Source of the DNA: CAYZMH01 sp964479445
GTDB taxonomy: Bacteria; Bacteroidota; Bacteroidia; Bacteroidales; GCA-2748055
Direction: 5' to 3'
DNA length: 64,000 bases
NCBI GenBank assembly: GCA_964479445.1
Contig: CAYZMH010000001.1
Location: forward strand, 186,001-250,000
The number at the start of each line of letters is the position of its first letter. The first letter of the stretch is position 1. This document shows, in pieces, positions 42,404 through 50,447 of this stretch. The notes beneath the pieces are model-generated. The model had not been told where the DNA came from. It made no database searches and was given only the letters and a program-made list of their open reading frames with translations. Position numbers and translations under genes: made by a program.

Positions 42404-43274
42404 TCGTAACCAGGAAATAAAAGCACTCATAGACTTGCTGGATGATCCTGACGAGGATGTCTTTAAACATGTGGAGGAGCGATTAATATCACTTGGTGAG
42501 GAAGCCATGCATCCATTGGAAAAGGGGTGGGAACGATCCCTCAGAACAGAAGTTCAGGCACGAATTGAAAGCATCATACGTCGTATTCAGTTTAACAGCA
42601 TTCGAAAAGAGTTTAAGCACTGGTATGATTCAGATCGCGAAAATCTTCTCTATGGTGCCTTTTTGTTGGCACGGGTACAATACCCCGATCTTGATTATCA
42701 AACAATGAACCAAAAGATCGAGGATTTTACCAGTGAGATATGGCTGGAACTGAACAATCACCTGACAGCCCTTGAAAAGATTAAGGTGATCAATTACTTT
42801 CTATACTCGGTTCACCGGTTTAGCAAGAGTGCCAGGCAATCAATGAGCCCGCAACTCTTCCTTATTAATCATGTACTGGACACACACCGGGGAAGTGCTG
42901 AACTGATAGGATTGATCTATGTGGAAATTGCCCGAAGGCTTGAGATACCTGTCTTTGGGGTTAATCTTCCTCATCATTTCCTGCTTTGCTACCACGATCC
43001 AGCTTACCTGGAGGATCCGGACGGAGTGCTTTTTTATATAAACCCCCATAACAGGGGCAATGTGTTGGGCAGAAATGAATTGGAGTATTTCCTGAACCAG
43101 CAGAACATGGAGCCCATGCCGGAGCATTTTGTGCCCTGTGATAACCTGACCATTATCAAACGGATCATGGAAATTCTCAAGTATACCTTTTTTAAATCTG
43201 GTCACCAGGATAAGATCGAGTTTCTTGATGAGCTATCCGATGTAATACGAGGCTCCCGGGATCAGGCGTTATAA
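42396..43274 (+). CDS. SirB1/transglutaminase-like (Transglut_core2) protein
   Basis: A 292-residue cytoplasmic protein. The N-terminal 90 residues are helical and HEAT-like (IKALIDLLDDPDEDVFKHVE, HPLEKGWERSLRTEVQARIE). Residues 95-230 form the SirB1-type domain, with VINYFLYSVHRFS near 132, SAELIGLIYVEIARRLEIPV near 168-187, VFGVNLPHHFLLCYHDP near 187-203 and FYINPHNRGNVLGRNELEYF near 215. The fold is related to transglutaminases, but the Cys expected in the active pocket is not obvious (SAELIGL replaces it), so catalysis is doubtful. It overlaps the preceding phosphorylase gene by 8 bp and the converging epimerase gene by 13 bp. Confidence 0.85.
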   Translation: MNDRNQEIKALIDLLDDPDEDVFKHVEERLISLGEEAMHPLEKGWERSLRTEVQARIESIIRRIQFNSIRKEFKHWYDSDRENLLYGAFLLARVQYPDLDYQTMNQKIEDFTSEIWLELNNHLTALEKIKVINYFLYSVHRFSKSARQSMSPQLFLINHVLDTHRGSAELIGLIYVEIARRLEIPVFGVNLPHHFLLCYHDPAYLEDPDGVLFYINPHNRGNVLGRNELEYFLNQQNMEPMPEHFVPCDNLTIIKRIMEILKYTFFKSGHQDKIEFLDELSDVIRGSRDQAL

Positions 43275-44317
43275 TAATCCCTGTACCAGCTGACAAATCT
43301 TTTTATTCCCTCATTTATTGGAGTGTCGGGTCTGTATCCATAATCATCCGATAACGCTTCTACATCAGCCCAGGTCTTTTCTACATCCCCGGGTTGCATC
43401 GGTTCCATTTTCATTTCAGCCTTCCTGCCGGTGGCTTGCTCAATAGCAGTTATAAAATCCAACAATTTAACGGGTGCATTATTGCCGATATTATAGATAC
43501 GGTAAGGTGCTGATGAAAATGATGGATCGGGATTGGCAGGGTCCCATGAAGAAGAAGGTCGGGCCGGCCTGGGAATCATTCTGGCTATACCTGTAACGAT
43601 ATCATCAATGAAGGTGAAATCGCGTTCCATTTTCCCATGATTGAACACCCGGATAGGCTCTCCCTTAAGGATAGACCTGGTGAAAAGAAACAATGCCATG
43701 TCGGGACGACCCCATGGACCGTATACGGTAAAAAACCGTAATCCGATCGTAGGAATTCCAAAAAGGTGGCTGTAAGTATGAGCCATTAACTCATTACTCT
43801 TCTTAGAGGCAGCGTACAGACTTACCGGGTGGTCTACATTGCTCTGGACAGAAAAAGGGTAAGAGGCATTTAGGCCATAAACGCTGCTGCTGCTCGCATA
43901 AATCAGGTTTTTAACAGGATATTTTCTGCAGGCTTCCAGAATATTTAGGAACCCGTTAATATTACTCTGTATGTATGTTTCGGGATGAGAAAGGCTATAC
44001 CTGACACCGGCCTGGGCCGCAAGGTGAACGACTCCGTCAAAACGTTCCTCTTTAAAAAGCTGCAAAATAGCGTCATGGTCTTCCAGGTCCATTTGGAAGA
44101 ATCGGTAGCCGGGATACGTACGACTATTTGCAGCCCTGTTTTTTGCGATCTCATTGAGGTTAATCCCTGCCCGGGATAACCGGTCATATTTTAAGCGGGT
44201 ATCGTAGTAGTTGTTGATGCTATCCAATCCTGCAATTTCATACCCCTCCTCCAACAAACGGTTGGCAAGGTGATAACCGATGAATCCGGCCGTTCCTGTC
44301 ACTAGTATCTTATCCAT
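43262..44317 (-). CDS. NAD-dependent sugar epimerase, UDP-glucuronate 4-epimerase-like
   Basis: A 351-residue extended SDR enzyme. The NAD site is VTGTAGFIGYHLANRLLEEG near 5-24. The loop LDSINNYYDTRLKYDRL near 31, typical of UDP-glucuronate 4-epimerases, follows. The catalytic elements are ASSSSVYG near 141 and Y-x3-K in YAASKKSNE near 168. GLRFFTVYGPWGRPDMALFL near 196-215 is also diagnostic of the GalA-forming group. It would supply UDP-galacturonate for surface polysaccharide. No other polysaccharide genes are adjacent. Its 3' end overlaps the converging SirB1-like gene by 13 bp. Confidence 0.9.
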   Translation of the reverse strand: MDKILVTGTAGFIGYHLANRLLEEGYEIAGLDSINNYYDTRLKYDRLSRAGINLNEIAKNRAANSRTYPGYRFFQMDLEDHDAILQLFKEERFDGVVHLAAQAGVRYSLSHPETYIQSNINGFLNILEACRKYPVKNLIYASSSSVYGLNASYPFSVQSNVDHPVSLYAASKKSNELMAHTYSHLFGIPTIGLRFFTVYGPWGRPDMALFLFTRSILKGEPIRVFNHGKMERDFTFIDDIVTGIARMIPRPARPSSSWDPANPDPSFSSAPYRIYNIGNNAPVKLLDFITAIEQATGRKAEMKMEPMQPGDVEKTWADVEALSDDYGYRPDTPINEGIKRFVSWYRDYYNA

Positions 44318-44343
44318 ATTCCTTAATAATGACTAAATCTACG

Positions 44344-44383
44344 AAAAAAAGAAAATCTCATAGTGTATATACCATGAGATTTT
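44344..44383 (-). terminator. Intrinsic terminator after rny
   Basis: AAAATCTCAT (44352-44361) and ATGAGATTTT (44374-44383) form a perfect 10-bp stem with a 12-nt loop. On the minus strand it starts 26 bp after the rny stop and is followed by C and seven T. Confidence 0.75.
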
Positions 44384-44409
44384 GAATCAGGGGTATGACC
44401 GAACTTCTG

Positions 44410-45984
44410 CTACTTGGCAAAATTAACTGCCCGGGTTTCCCGAATCACGGTTATTTTAACCTGTCCCGGATAGGTCATTTCATCCTGGATCTTTCTTGCA
44501 ATTTCGTAAGAGAGTGATTCGGCTTCCTTGTCAGATACCTTTTCACTGCCGACGATAACACGCAACTCACGTCCTGCCTGTATTGCATAGGTTTTCATCA
44601 CACCGGGATAAGAGAGAGCCATGGATTCAAGCTCCTTCAACCTCTTGATGTACGATTCTACTACCTCCCTTCGGGCTCCCGGCCTGGCTCCCGATATGGC
44701 GTCGCATACCTGGACGATTGGCGCAATCAGGGTTGTCATCTCCGTTTCATCGTGGTGAGACCCTATCGCATTGCAAATCTCAGGTTTTTCTTTATACTTC
44801 TCGGCCAGTTTCATTCCAAAAACAGCGTGGGGCATTTCGGGTTCGTCATCAGGAACTTTACCAATATCATGCAAAAGACCTGCCCGTTTGGCCTGCTTGG
44901 AATTAAGACCCAATTCCGATGCCATAATAGACGAGAGATTGGCTACTTCCCTGGAGTGTTGCAGGAGGTTCTGACCGTACGAGGACCTGTATTTCATTTT
45001 TCCCACCATCCGGATAAGTTCAGGATGCAAACCATGAATACCCAGATCAATGGCTGTCCGTTTCCCGGTTTCAATGATCTCTTCTTCAATCTGCTTCCTG
45101 GTTTTTTCAACAACTTCCTCAATGCGTGCAGGATGTATTCTGCCATCGGTAACCAGCTGGTGCAGGGATAGCCTGGCAATCTCCCGGCGAACCGGATCAA
45201 AAGCGGAAAGAATAATTGCTTCAGGGGTGTCATCTACAATCACCTCCACTCCCGTAGCTGCTTCCAGTGCACGAATATTTCTGCCTTCCCGCCCTATGAT
45301 TCGTCCTTTCAACTCATCCGAGTCAATATGAAATACGGTTACCGCATTTTCAATGGCATTTTCCGTAGCTACCCGCTGAATGGTCTCAATGACAATTTTC
45401 TTCGCCTCTTTGTTAGCGGTCATTTTCGCTTCATCAATGATCTCATTGATCAGGGACATCGCATTGGTCTTGGCCTCCTCTTTCAGTGACTCCACCAGTT
45501 GATCCCTTGCTTCATCAGCCGAAAGACCAGAAATTGTTTCCAGCTGCTCCACCTGCATCTTATGGCTTTTTTCCAGCTCTTCTTTCTTACTTTCAATAAT
45601 TTCCAGCTGGTTACTGAGATTGTTTCGGATGGCATCTACCTCTGATTGTTTGCGTTGAAAGTCCTCCATCTTCTGAGAAAAGGAGAATTCTTTTTGCTTC
45701 ACCGCATTTTCACGCTCAGATATTTTCTGATCTTTTTCATGTATCACTTTCTCATGATCTGCTTTCAATTGAAGAAATTTCTCCTTGGCCTGAAGCATTT
45801 TACGCTGTTTGATCATTTCCGCTTCATGCTCAGCTTCTTCAATGATGCTGTTACTCTTTTTGCGCATGACGGTGGTAAGGACCAGGTATGCAATTCCTGC
45901 TCCTGCTATCAAAGCGGCTCCGCCGGTTACCAGACACCAGCCAAGCGGTATCTGCAATATCATCTGGTTCATTAACAGTTCCAT
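44410..45984 (-). CDS. rny: Ribonuclease Y
   Basis: Membrane-anchored endoribonuclease that initiates mRNA decay. The 524-residue protein has an N-terminal membrane helix (LVTGGAALIAGAGIAYLVLT near 18-37), a long coiled coil to about 200 (QRKMLQAKEKFLQLKADHEK), and a KH domain with GRIIGREGRNIRALEAATGV near 230-249. The HD phosphohydrolase domain contains RAGLLHDIGKVPDDEPEMPH near 366-385 and AIGSHHDE near 408. It ends TVIRETRAVNFAK, typical of the family. Downstream of zapA and the probable 6S RNA on the same strand. Confidence 0.97.
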   Translation of the reverse strand: MELLMNQMILQIPLGWCLVTGGAALIAGAGIAYLVLTTVMRKKSNSIIEEAEHEAEMIKQRKMLQAKEKFLQLKADHEKVIHEKDQKISERENAVKQKEFSFSQKMEDFQRKQSEVDAIRNNLSNQLEIIESKKEELEKSHKMQVEQLETISGLSADEARDQLVESLKEEAKTNAMSLINEIIDEAKMTANKEAKKIVIETIQRVATENAIENAVTVFHIDSDELKGRIIGREGRNIRALEAATGVEVIVDDTPEAIILSAFDPVRREIARLSLHQLVTDGRIHPARIEEVVEKTRKQIEEEIIETGKRTAIDLGIHGLHPELIRMVGKMKYRSSYGQNLLQHSREVANLSSIMASELGLNSKQAKRAGLLHDIGKVPDDEPEMPHAVFGMKLAEKYKEKPEICNAIGSHHDETEMTTLIAPIVQVCDAISGARPGARREVVESYIKRLKELESMALSYPGVMKTYAIQAGRELRVIVGSEKVSDKEAESLSYEIARKIQDEMTYPGQVKITVIRETRAVNFAK

Positions 45985-46002
45985 ATTTGTTGATTTATAG
46001 GT

Positions 46003-46200
46003 AAAAAAAAACCCGCACGTTTCCTCAAGATTTAATAAAACCCCTGTAAGGCATGTATGGAGCTGCCGGCCTATGTCGAGTTTCCACTGATCCCGAAGGA
46101 TCCCCCGGCGAACCGGAGGTGTGGCCTGCTCTTCAAAAACCGAGCTTCACTCCAATTTGATAAGTGTTGAGTTCCAAAAATGATTGAAGAAACAATGCGG
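46003..46200 (-). ncRNA. ssrS: Probable 6S RNA between zapA and rny
   Basis: A 5' arm at 46184-46200 and a 3' arm at 46013-46028 form a 16-bp closing stem on the minus strand (CCGCAU/GUGCGG with one bulged U, then GUUUCUUCAA/UUGAGGAAAC), directly followed by nine U. The interior has a second stem (GAGC-GGCC with GGCC-GCUC) and two compact UUCG-capped hairpins (CCUCCGG/CCGGGGG and GAUCC/GGAUC). A degenerate -7 box, TGATTTTG, lies just upstream. Position after zapA is where 6S RNA sits in many bacteria, including Bacteroidota. 6S mimics an open promoter and sequesters RNA polymerase. The branched apex is unlike the single rod of E. coli 6S, so the family name is less certain than the presence of a structured RNA. 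Confidence 0.65.
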
Positions 46201-46228
46201 GCAAAATCATTATATGCAAAGAACGCTA

Positions 46229-46519
46229 TTACTCTTCTTTCAGTAAGAGATCCAACTCCTCGTTTAGTTCCTTTAGATCTTCTTCCAAAGATACTAAATT
46301 CTGCTTAGACTCACAATCCAGAAGCTGTATTACAAACTGCAGTGCTGCCATCGCCAGGAAGTCCTGGGGATCTTTATCGGTATACCTCTGTTTATACTGC
46401 AACAGCTTGTCGTTAATTAACTTGGCAGCTTTCCGGATCTTTTCCTCGTCTTTTCTCTCTATCTTAAGGGGATAGAACCTTTCTGCAATCTGTACCTTTA
46501 TGGGTAACTTCTCATCCAT
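46229..46519 (-). CDS. zapA: Cell division protein ZapA
   Basis: A 96-residue FtsZ-ring stabiliser. It begins MDEKLPIKVQIAERFYPLKI and has the family segment EKIRKAAKLINDKLLQYKQR near 25-44. DPQDFLAMAALQFVIQLLDC near 50-69 and a C-terminal Leu/Glu-rich coiled coil (LVSLEEDLKELNEELDLLLK) follow. It follows the coiled-coil gene by 10 bp and precedes the probable 6S RNA. Confidence 0.92.
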   Translation of the reverse strand: MDEKLPIKVQIAERFYPLKIERKDEEKIRKAAKLINDKLLQYKQRYTDKDPQDFLAMAALQFVIQLLDCESKQNLVSLEEDLKELNEELDLLLKEE

Positions 46520-46529
46520 CTATCCCGAT

Positions 46530-46823
46530 TTACCTGTTTAAAAGAGCAATACACTTATCAATCTCCCGCACTATTCTATTAATCTGCAACTTGGCATCCT
46601 GCGTGTCGGAACCATCCTCCACAAAGGCATTGGCCAATTTCAGCGTATTGTTTTCATGTTTTAAATTTTCCAGTTCCTTTTTTTGTTTCTCTAATTGATC
46701 TTCCAGGTCCTGATTTGTCTCCTCCAATCGCTCCGTAAGATCTTTCTGAACTTCCAGCTTGTCTTTCAACAATCGAAACTTCTTTTTTAGATCATCGATA
46801 ATATAGACCTGCCCAATGCTCAT
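46530..46823 (-). CDS. Short coiled-coil protein, ZapB-like in form
   Basis: A 97-residue protein, mostly one long coiled coil (DDLKKKFRLLKDKLEVQKDL, then a Glu/Lys/Gln-rich heptad stretch to KHENNTLKLANAF). A conserved C-terminal end TQDAKLQINRIVREIDKCIA follows. Found upstream of zapA in many Bacteroidota, where a division role is inferred by position only. A promoter box at 46845-46852 places the transcript start downstream of the in-frame TTG at 46847, so ATG 46823 is chosen. Confidence 0.75.
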   Translation of the reverse strand: MSIGQVYIIDDLKKKFRLLKDKLEVQKDLTERLEETNQDLEDQLEKQKKELENLKHENNTLKLANAFVEDGSDTQDAKLQINRIVREIDKCIALLNR

Positions 46824-46844
46824 TAAACAGAGATATATTTCATA

Positions 46845-46852
46845 CAAATATA
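46845..46852 (-). promoter_or_regulatory. Bacteroidota -7 promoter element (TATATTTG) for the zapA operon
   Basis: The minus strand reads TATATTTG, an exact TAnnTTTG match, 21 bp before ATG 46823. No -33 TTTG at standard spacing. Confidence 0.5.
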
Positions 46853-47038
46853 AGACTGTTTTTAGGAATAAAAAATGTTAGCTCAACCTTCCCGTTCAAC
46901 GTATCAATATACTTCTGAGGCCTGAAAACTCTTAGCTGATTTGATATGCAGCTAATCCCCCATCCCGGAGAATCTTGTTTGGAACAATATTTTTAACAAC
47001 GGATATTATGTTTTAGTTTTACCATCATTTTTGCAGCT

Positions 47039-48751
47039 ATGAAATATTACATCTTTACATTTCTCTGGTTGGTTACCTTACCGGCAACCTCTCAGAATAA
47101 TCCTCTCTTCACCCCACCTATGGATTTCCCGCTCTACCTTTCGGGTACTTTCGGGGAGTTACGATCCGATCATTTCCATTCGGGTATAGATATCAAAACA
47201 AAGGGTACAACCGGACATAACGTATATGCTATAGAGAAAGGGTATGTCGCCCGGGTAAAAGTACGTGCCGGAGGTTATGGAAAAGCGTTATATATTGCTC
47301 ATCCAAATGGATATACAAGCGTGTACGGCCACCTGGAAGGATATTACAAAGAGTTGGCTGACTATGTTAAAAGACAGCAATATCAGAAGAAAACACATGA
47401 GATTGACCTGTATCTCGATCCGGAAACCTTCCCGGTAACCAACGAGATGATCATTGGTTACTCGGGCAATACAGGGAGTTCATCGGGACCGCATCTTCAT
47501 TTTGAAATACGCAATACCTCCAATCAGCATCCACTCAATGTGCTTGCCTTTGATTTTCCTGTGGAGGACCGCATGCCCCCCGAGCCAAGATCTGTCCGGC
47601 TCTACCCTCTTGATCCTGAAAGTCAGATAGAACAGCGGTCGAAGATTTGTGAATTTGACCTGGTAGAGAGTTCTCCCAATCAGTACCGGATTAACCGGAA
47701 CGAACCGATAAATGTATACGGCTCCATTGGCATCGGAATGGAGGTGTTTGACTTTCTGAACGGATCCCATAACAAATGCGGGGTATATCGCCTGGAACTC
47801 CAGGTGGATGATCAATCAATCTACCTGTTCCGGATGGATGAGTTCTCTTTTAATGAAAGCAGGTATATCAATGCACATATTGATTATCGCGAGCGCATAG
47901 AAAATGGGAGGAAAATTCACAAGCTGTATAAACTGCGCCATGATCCGCTCCCTGTCTATAAACATATAATCGACAGGGGTATTTTGTATATTTCAGATAC
48001 CCTTCAACGAGATATACGAATCATAGCTTCCGATATCAGCGGGAACCGTTCGGAGGTCACCTTTAGTCTGAAAGGACAACCAGCCCATCAGAGGTATTCC
48101 AGTACTAAGATTGATGAGGGTCGGCTGTTACTCCATTCATCCGGTCATACCATAAAAGAAAAGGGGATTACTATGCGTTTCTCCCCCTATGCATTCTACG
48201 AGGATATTTCGTTTACTTTTGCACGCACCCGCTCCGATGACCGGTTCATTTCTGATATTTTCCATATCCATGAACCTGGTACACCGGTTCATAAATCTTT
48301 TTCCTTATCCATGGATATAGATGAGCTTTCCCCTGAATTGCAACATAAAGCCATTGCCGTGCGCATTGAAGAGGATGGTAATCTGATTCCGGCCGGAGGC
48401 TCCGTTAAAAAAGATCGACTGGTCACATCGGTTCGCTCATTTGGTACCTATGCTGTCACACTGGATACGCTTGCACCCGATATCACGCCGCTTAATCTCC
48501 AGTCCGGACAGGATATCAGCGGAGTGCCTGCCATTCAGTTCATTGTTCGAGACGATCTTTCAGGAATCCGGCGGTATGAAGGCTACCTGGACCACTCCTG
48601 GGTGCTCTTTGAATTCGATCCCAAGAATGAGCTGGTTTTTCATACGTTTGACCCTCAAAGGACCTCAGGGAATAAGGTTCATGAACTGGAACTCTACATC
48701 GAGGATAATTGCGGCAACAAGACTGTTTATCATACCCAGTTCCGATGGTAA
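47039..48751 (+). CDS. Secreted M23-family (LytM-type) metallopeptidase
   Basis: A 570-residue exported protein. A short signal peptide (cleavage after about TSQ at 19) is followed directly by the M23 domain. Zinc ligands are His47 and Asp51 in HFHSGIDIK and the H-x-H in GPHLHFE near 158. GKALYIAHPNGYTSVYGHLE near 82-101 is the usual core. The remaining 400 residues are beta-rich, immunoglobulin-like segments without a recognised name (GVYRLELQVDDQSIYLFRMD, GIRRYEGYLDHSWVLFEFDP). It cuts murein cross-links or acts as an amidase activator. The stop overlaps the anmK ATG by 7 bp, tying murein cleavage to murein recycling. Confidence 0.92.
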   Translation: MKYYIFTFLWLVTLPATSQNNPLFTPPMDFPLYLSGTFGELRSDHFHSGIDIKTKGTTGHNVYAIEKGYVARVKVRAGGYGKALYIAHPNGYTSVYGHLEGYYKELADYVKRQQYQKKTHEIDLYLDPETFPVTNEMIIGYSGNTGSSSGPHLHFEIRNTSNQHPLNVLAFDFPVEDRMPPEPRSVRLYPLDPESQIEQRSKICEFDLVESSPNQYRINRNEPINVYGSIGIGMEVFDFLNGSHNKCGVYRLELQVDDQSIYLFRMDEFSFNESRYINAHIDYRERIENGRKIHKLYKLRHDPLPVYKHIIDRGILYISDTLQRDIRIIASDISGNRSEVTFSLKGQPAHQRYSSTKIDEGRLLLHSSGHTIKEKGITMRFSPYAFYEDISFTFARTRSDDRFISDIFHIHEPGTPVHKSFSLSMDIDELSPELQHKAIAVRIEEDGNLIPAGGSVKKDRLVTSVRSFGTYAVTLDTLAPDITPLNLQSGQDISGVPAIQFIVRDDLSGIRRYEGYLDHSWVLFEFDPKNELVFHTFDPQRTSGNKVHELELYIEDNCGNKTVYHTQFRW

Positions 48752-49836
48752 ATCAACACACTGACAAAGGAAGACACTACCGGGTACTGGGACTTATGTC
48801 GGGTACCTCGCTCGACGGGGTGGACCTGGCACTGTGCAGGTTTACCATGCGCAATCGCACCATTACTCATTATACGATTGAAAAGGCTCATACCTACCCC
48901 TACCCTCCTTACCTGATCAAACAACTCTCATACCTGCTGGAAGGGGATGATCGCAGCATTGAGGAGGTCGATATAGAGCTGGGGAAATACTATGCTGCAG
49001 TTATTCAAGACTTTCTTCTGAATATAACCATGCCTGATTTGATCGCTTCGCACGGACATACGGTGTATCATAATCCGGAGATCAGGAAAACACTGCAGAT
49101 TGGAAATGGGAGCCTCATTGCTCAAAAAACCGGTATTACCGTGATTAATGATTTCCGGTCGGAGGATGTAAGACTGGGCGGACAGGGAGCTCCCCTGGTG
49201 CCGGTTGGTGACGAAATGCTCTTCTCTTTTTATCCGTTCTGTCTCAACCTTGGTGGCTTTGCAAACCTTTCGTTCGTTCACAAGGGGATTCGCGTAGCCT
49301 GTGACCTTGCTCCCTGTAATATGTTTATCAATAATGAAGCCAGAATGTTGGGGCTTCCATACGATGAAGGGGGTAAGCTGGCGCAGAAAGGCGACTTGAA
49401 CAAATTGCTCTTTGAAGAATTAAACGGCCTTCCCTATTACCGTAAATTACATCCAAAATCATTGGGTAAAGAGTGGTTCGTAAACCAGGTAATCCCTGTT
49501 GTGAGAAAATATTATCCGACCGGACACCCTGATGCCATCCGCACTGCTACACAGCATGCCGGATATCAGGTGGGTCGTTACATTGAAAATTACCGGGAAA
49601 CAGATGAAGCGGTCCTTGTCACGGGAGGAGGTGCATATAACAGTTATTTACTTCACCATATACAATCTGTTACCAGAACCCGTCTGGTTGTGCCGGATCG
49701 GGAAACTGTGGAATTTAAAGAGGCTCTCGTGTTCGCACTCCTCGGTTTATTAAGGTATAAAGGTATTAATAATGTGTATGCAAGTGTAACAGGCGCAACC
49801 CGTAACACTTGCTCCGGGATAATTCATAATCCCTGA
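48745..49836 (+). CDS. anmK: Anhydro-N-acetylmuramic acid kinase
   Basis: Phosphorylates 1,6-anhydroMurNAc to MurNAc-6-phosphate in cell-wall recycling. The 363-residue protein starts with the ATP-binding LGLMSGTSLDGVDLALC near 15-31 and has ASHGHTVYHNPE near 110. The catalytic-site segment NDFRSEDVRLGGQGAPLVPV near 139-158, LNLGGFANLSF near 172, the NEARMLGLPYDEGGKLAQKG stretch near 200 and VLVTGGGAYNSYLL near 290 follow. ATG 48745 overlaps the M23 peptidase stop (ATGGTAA). No murQ etherase gene is visible nearby. Confidence 0.96.
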   Translation: MVNQHTDKGRHYRVLGLMSGTSLDGVDLALCRFTMRNRTITHYTIEKAHTYPYPPYLIKQLSYLLEGDDRSIEEVDIELGKYYAAVIQDFLLNITMPDLIASHGHTVYHNPEIRKTLQIGNGSLIAQKTGITVINDFRSEDVRLGGQGAPLVPVGDEMLFSFYPFCLNLGGFANLSFVHKGIRVACDLAPCNMFINNEARMLGLPYDEGGKLAQKGDLNKLLFEELNGLPYYRKLHPKSLGKEWFVNQVIPVVRKYYPTGHPDAIRTATQHAGYQVGRYIENYRETDEAVLVTGGGAYNSYLLHHIQSVTRTRLVVPDRETVEFKEALVFALLGLLRYKGINNVYASVTGATRNTCSGIIHNP

Positions 49837-49995
49837 ATTGGTAGTCCTTTTACCTGGAATACAGTATATTGGGCAATTACTCTGACAGGCTTTCACTTTG
49901 TACTGTTTAATTGACCAACTATCCCTCTCTGCCAAACATACTGGTTTTCAATATCCTGTAGAAGAAAGTAAATCAATTTCCTGTATATAATCCAT

Positions 49996-50152
49996 AAAAA
50001 AAGGCGCATCTCCTGATGCGCCCTTTTTCCTCAAATTACTAACTAAAACTACCAACTAAACTACTAACTAAAACTACTACTACTTTATGATAAATATTAC
50101 TACCCCTGTTTGGCTCAAATATTATACCACAAATATATATGCTATTTTTTAA
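49996..50152 (+). other. Terminator hairpin plus G-free CTAA-rich leader and 21-codon ORF
   Basis: The gap 49837-50447 holds no full gene. An A-run leads into GGCGCATC-TCCT-GATGCGCC (50003-50022), followed by C and five T, an intrinsic terminator 160 bp after anmK. Then comes a 58-nt tract with no G at all (50029-50086), containing five CTAA and several CTAC units, ending at ATG 50087. That ATG opens a 21-codon frame (MINITTPVWLKYYTTNIYAI plus Phe) stopping at 50150-50152. The architecture repeats that at 10637-10768. The rest of the gap is very AT-rich, with a TATATTTG box at 50225-50232 that may drive the downstream peptidase gene. Confidence 0.55.
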
Positions 50153-50447
50153 ACGACCAATTAAATTGATGTTAAATTTATATTACGAGTGAATATTTTA
50201 AACATTATTAACATTTACCCCCTGTATATTTGATAGAAAATACAAATATTTAACTAAATTTAATGCTTTCCCCCTATGAAAAGGTATGTAAAACAGATAA
50301 AATACATTTTTGTAAAATATCTTTATTTGATTTATAAGCTCCAAATAATGTTTTATAATAGGAAATCTTGCAAGTCTTGGTTAAAAAACGAATATTTATT
50401 GTCAAATTTTAAATCAGATTGCACACGAGCAACAAAAAAAAGCAGTT

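Noticed and set aside
42396..43274. Active transglutaminase/protease annotation for the SirB1-like protein
   Set aside because: The catalytic Cys expected before the helix is not visible, so enzymatic activity is not claimed.
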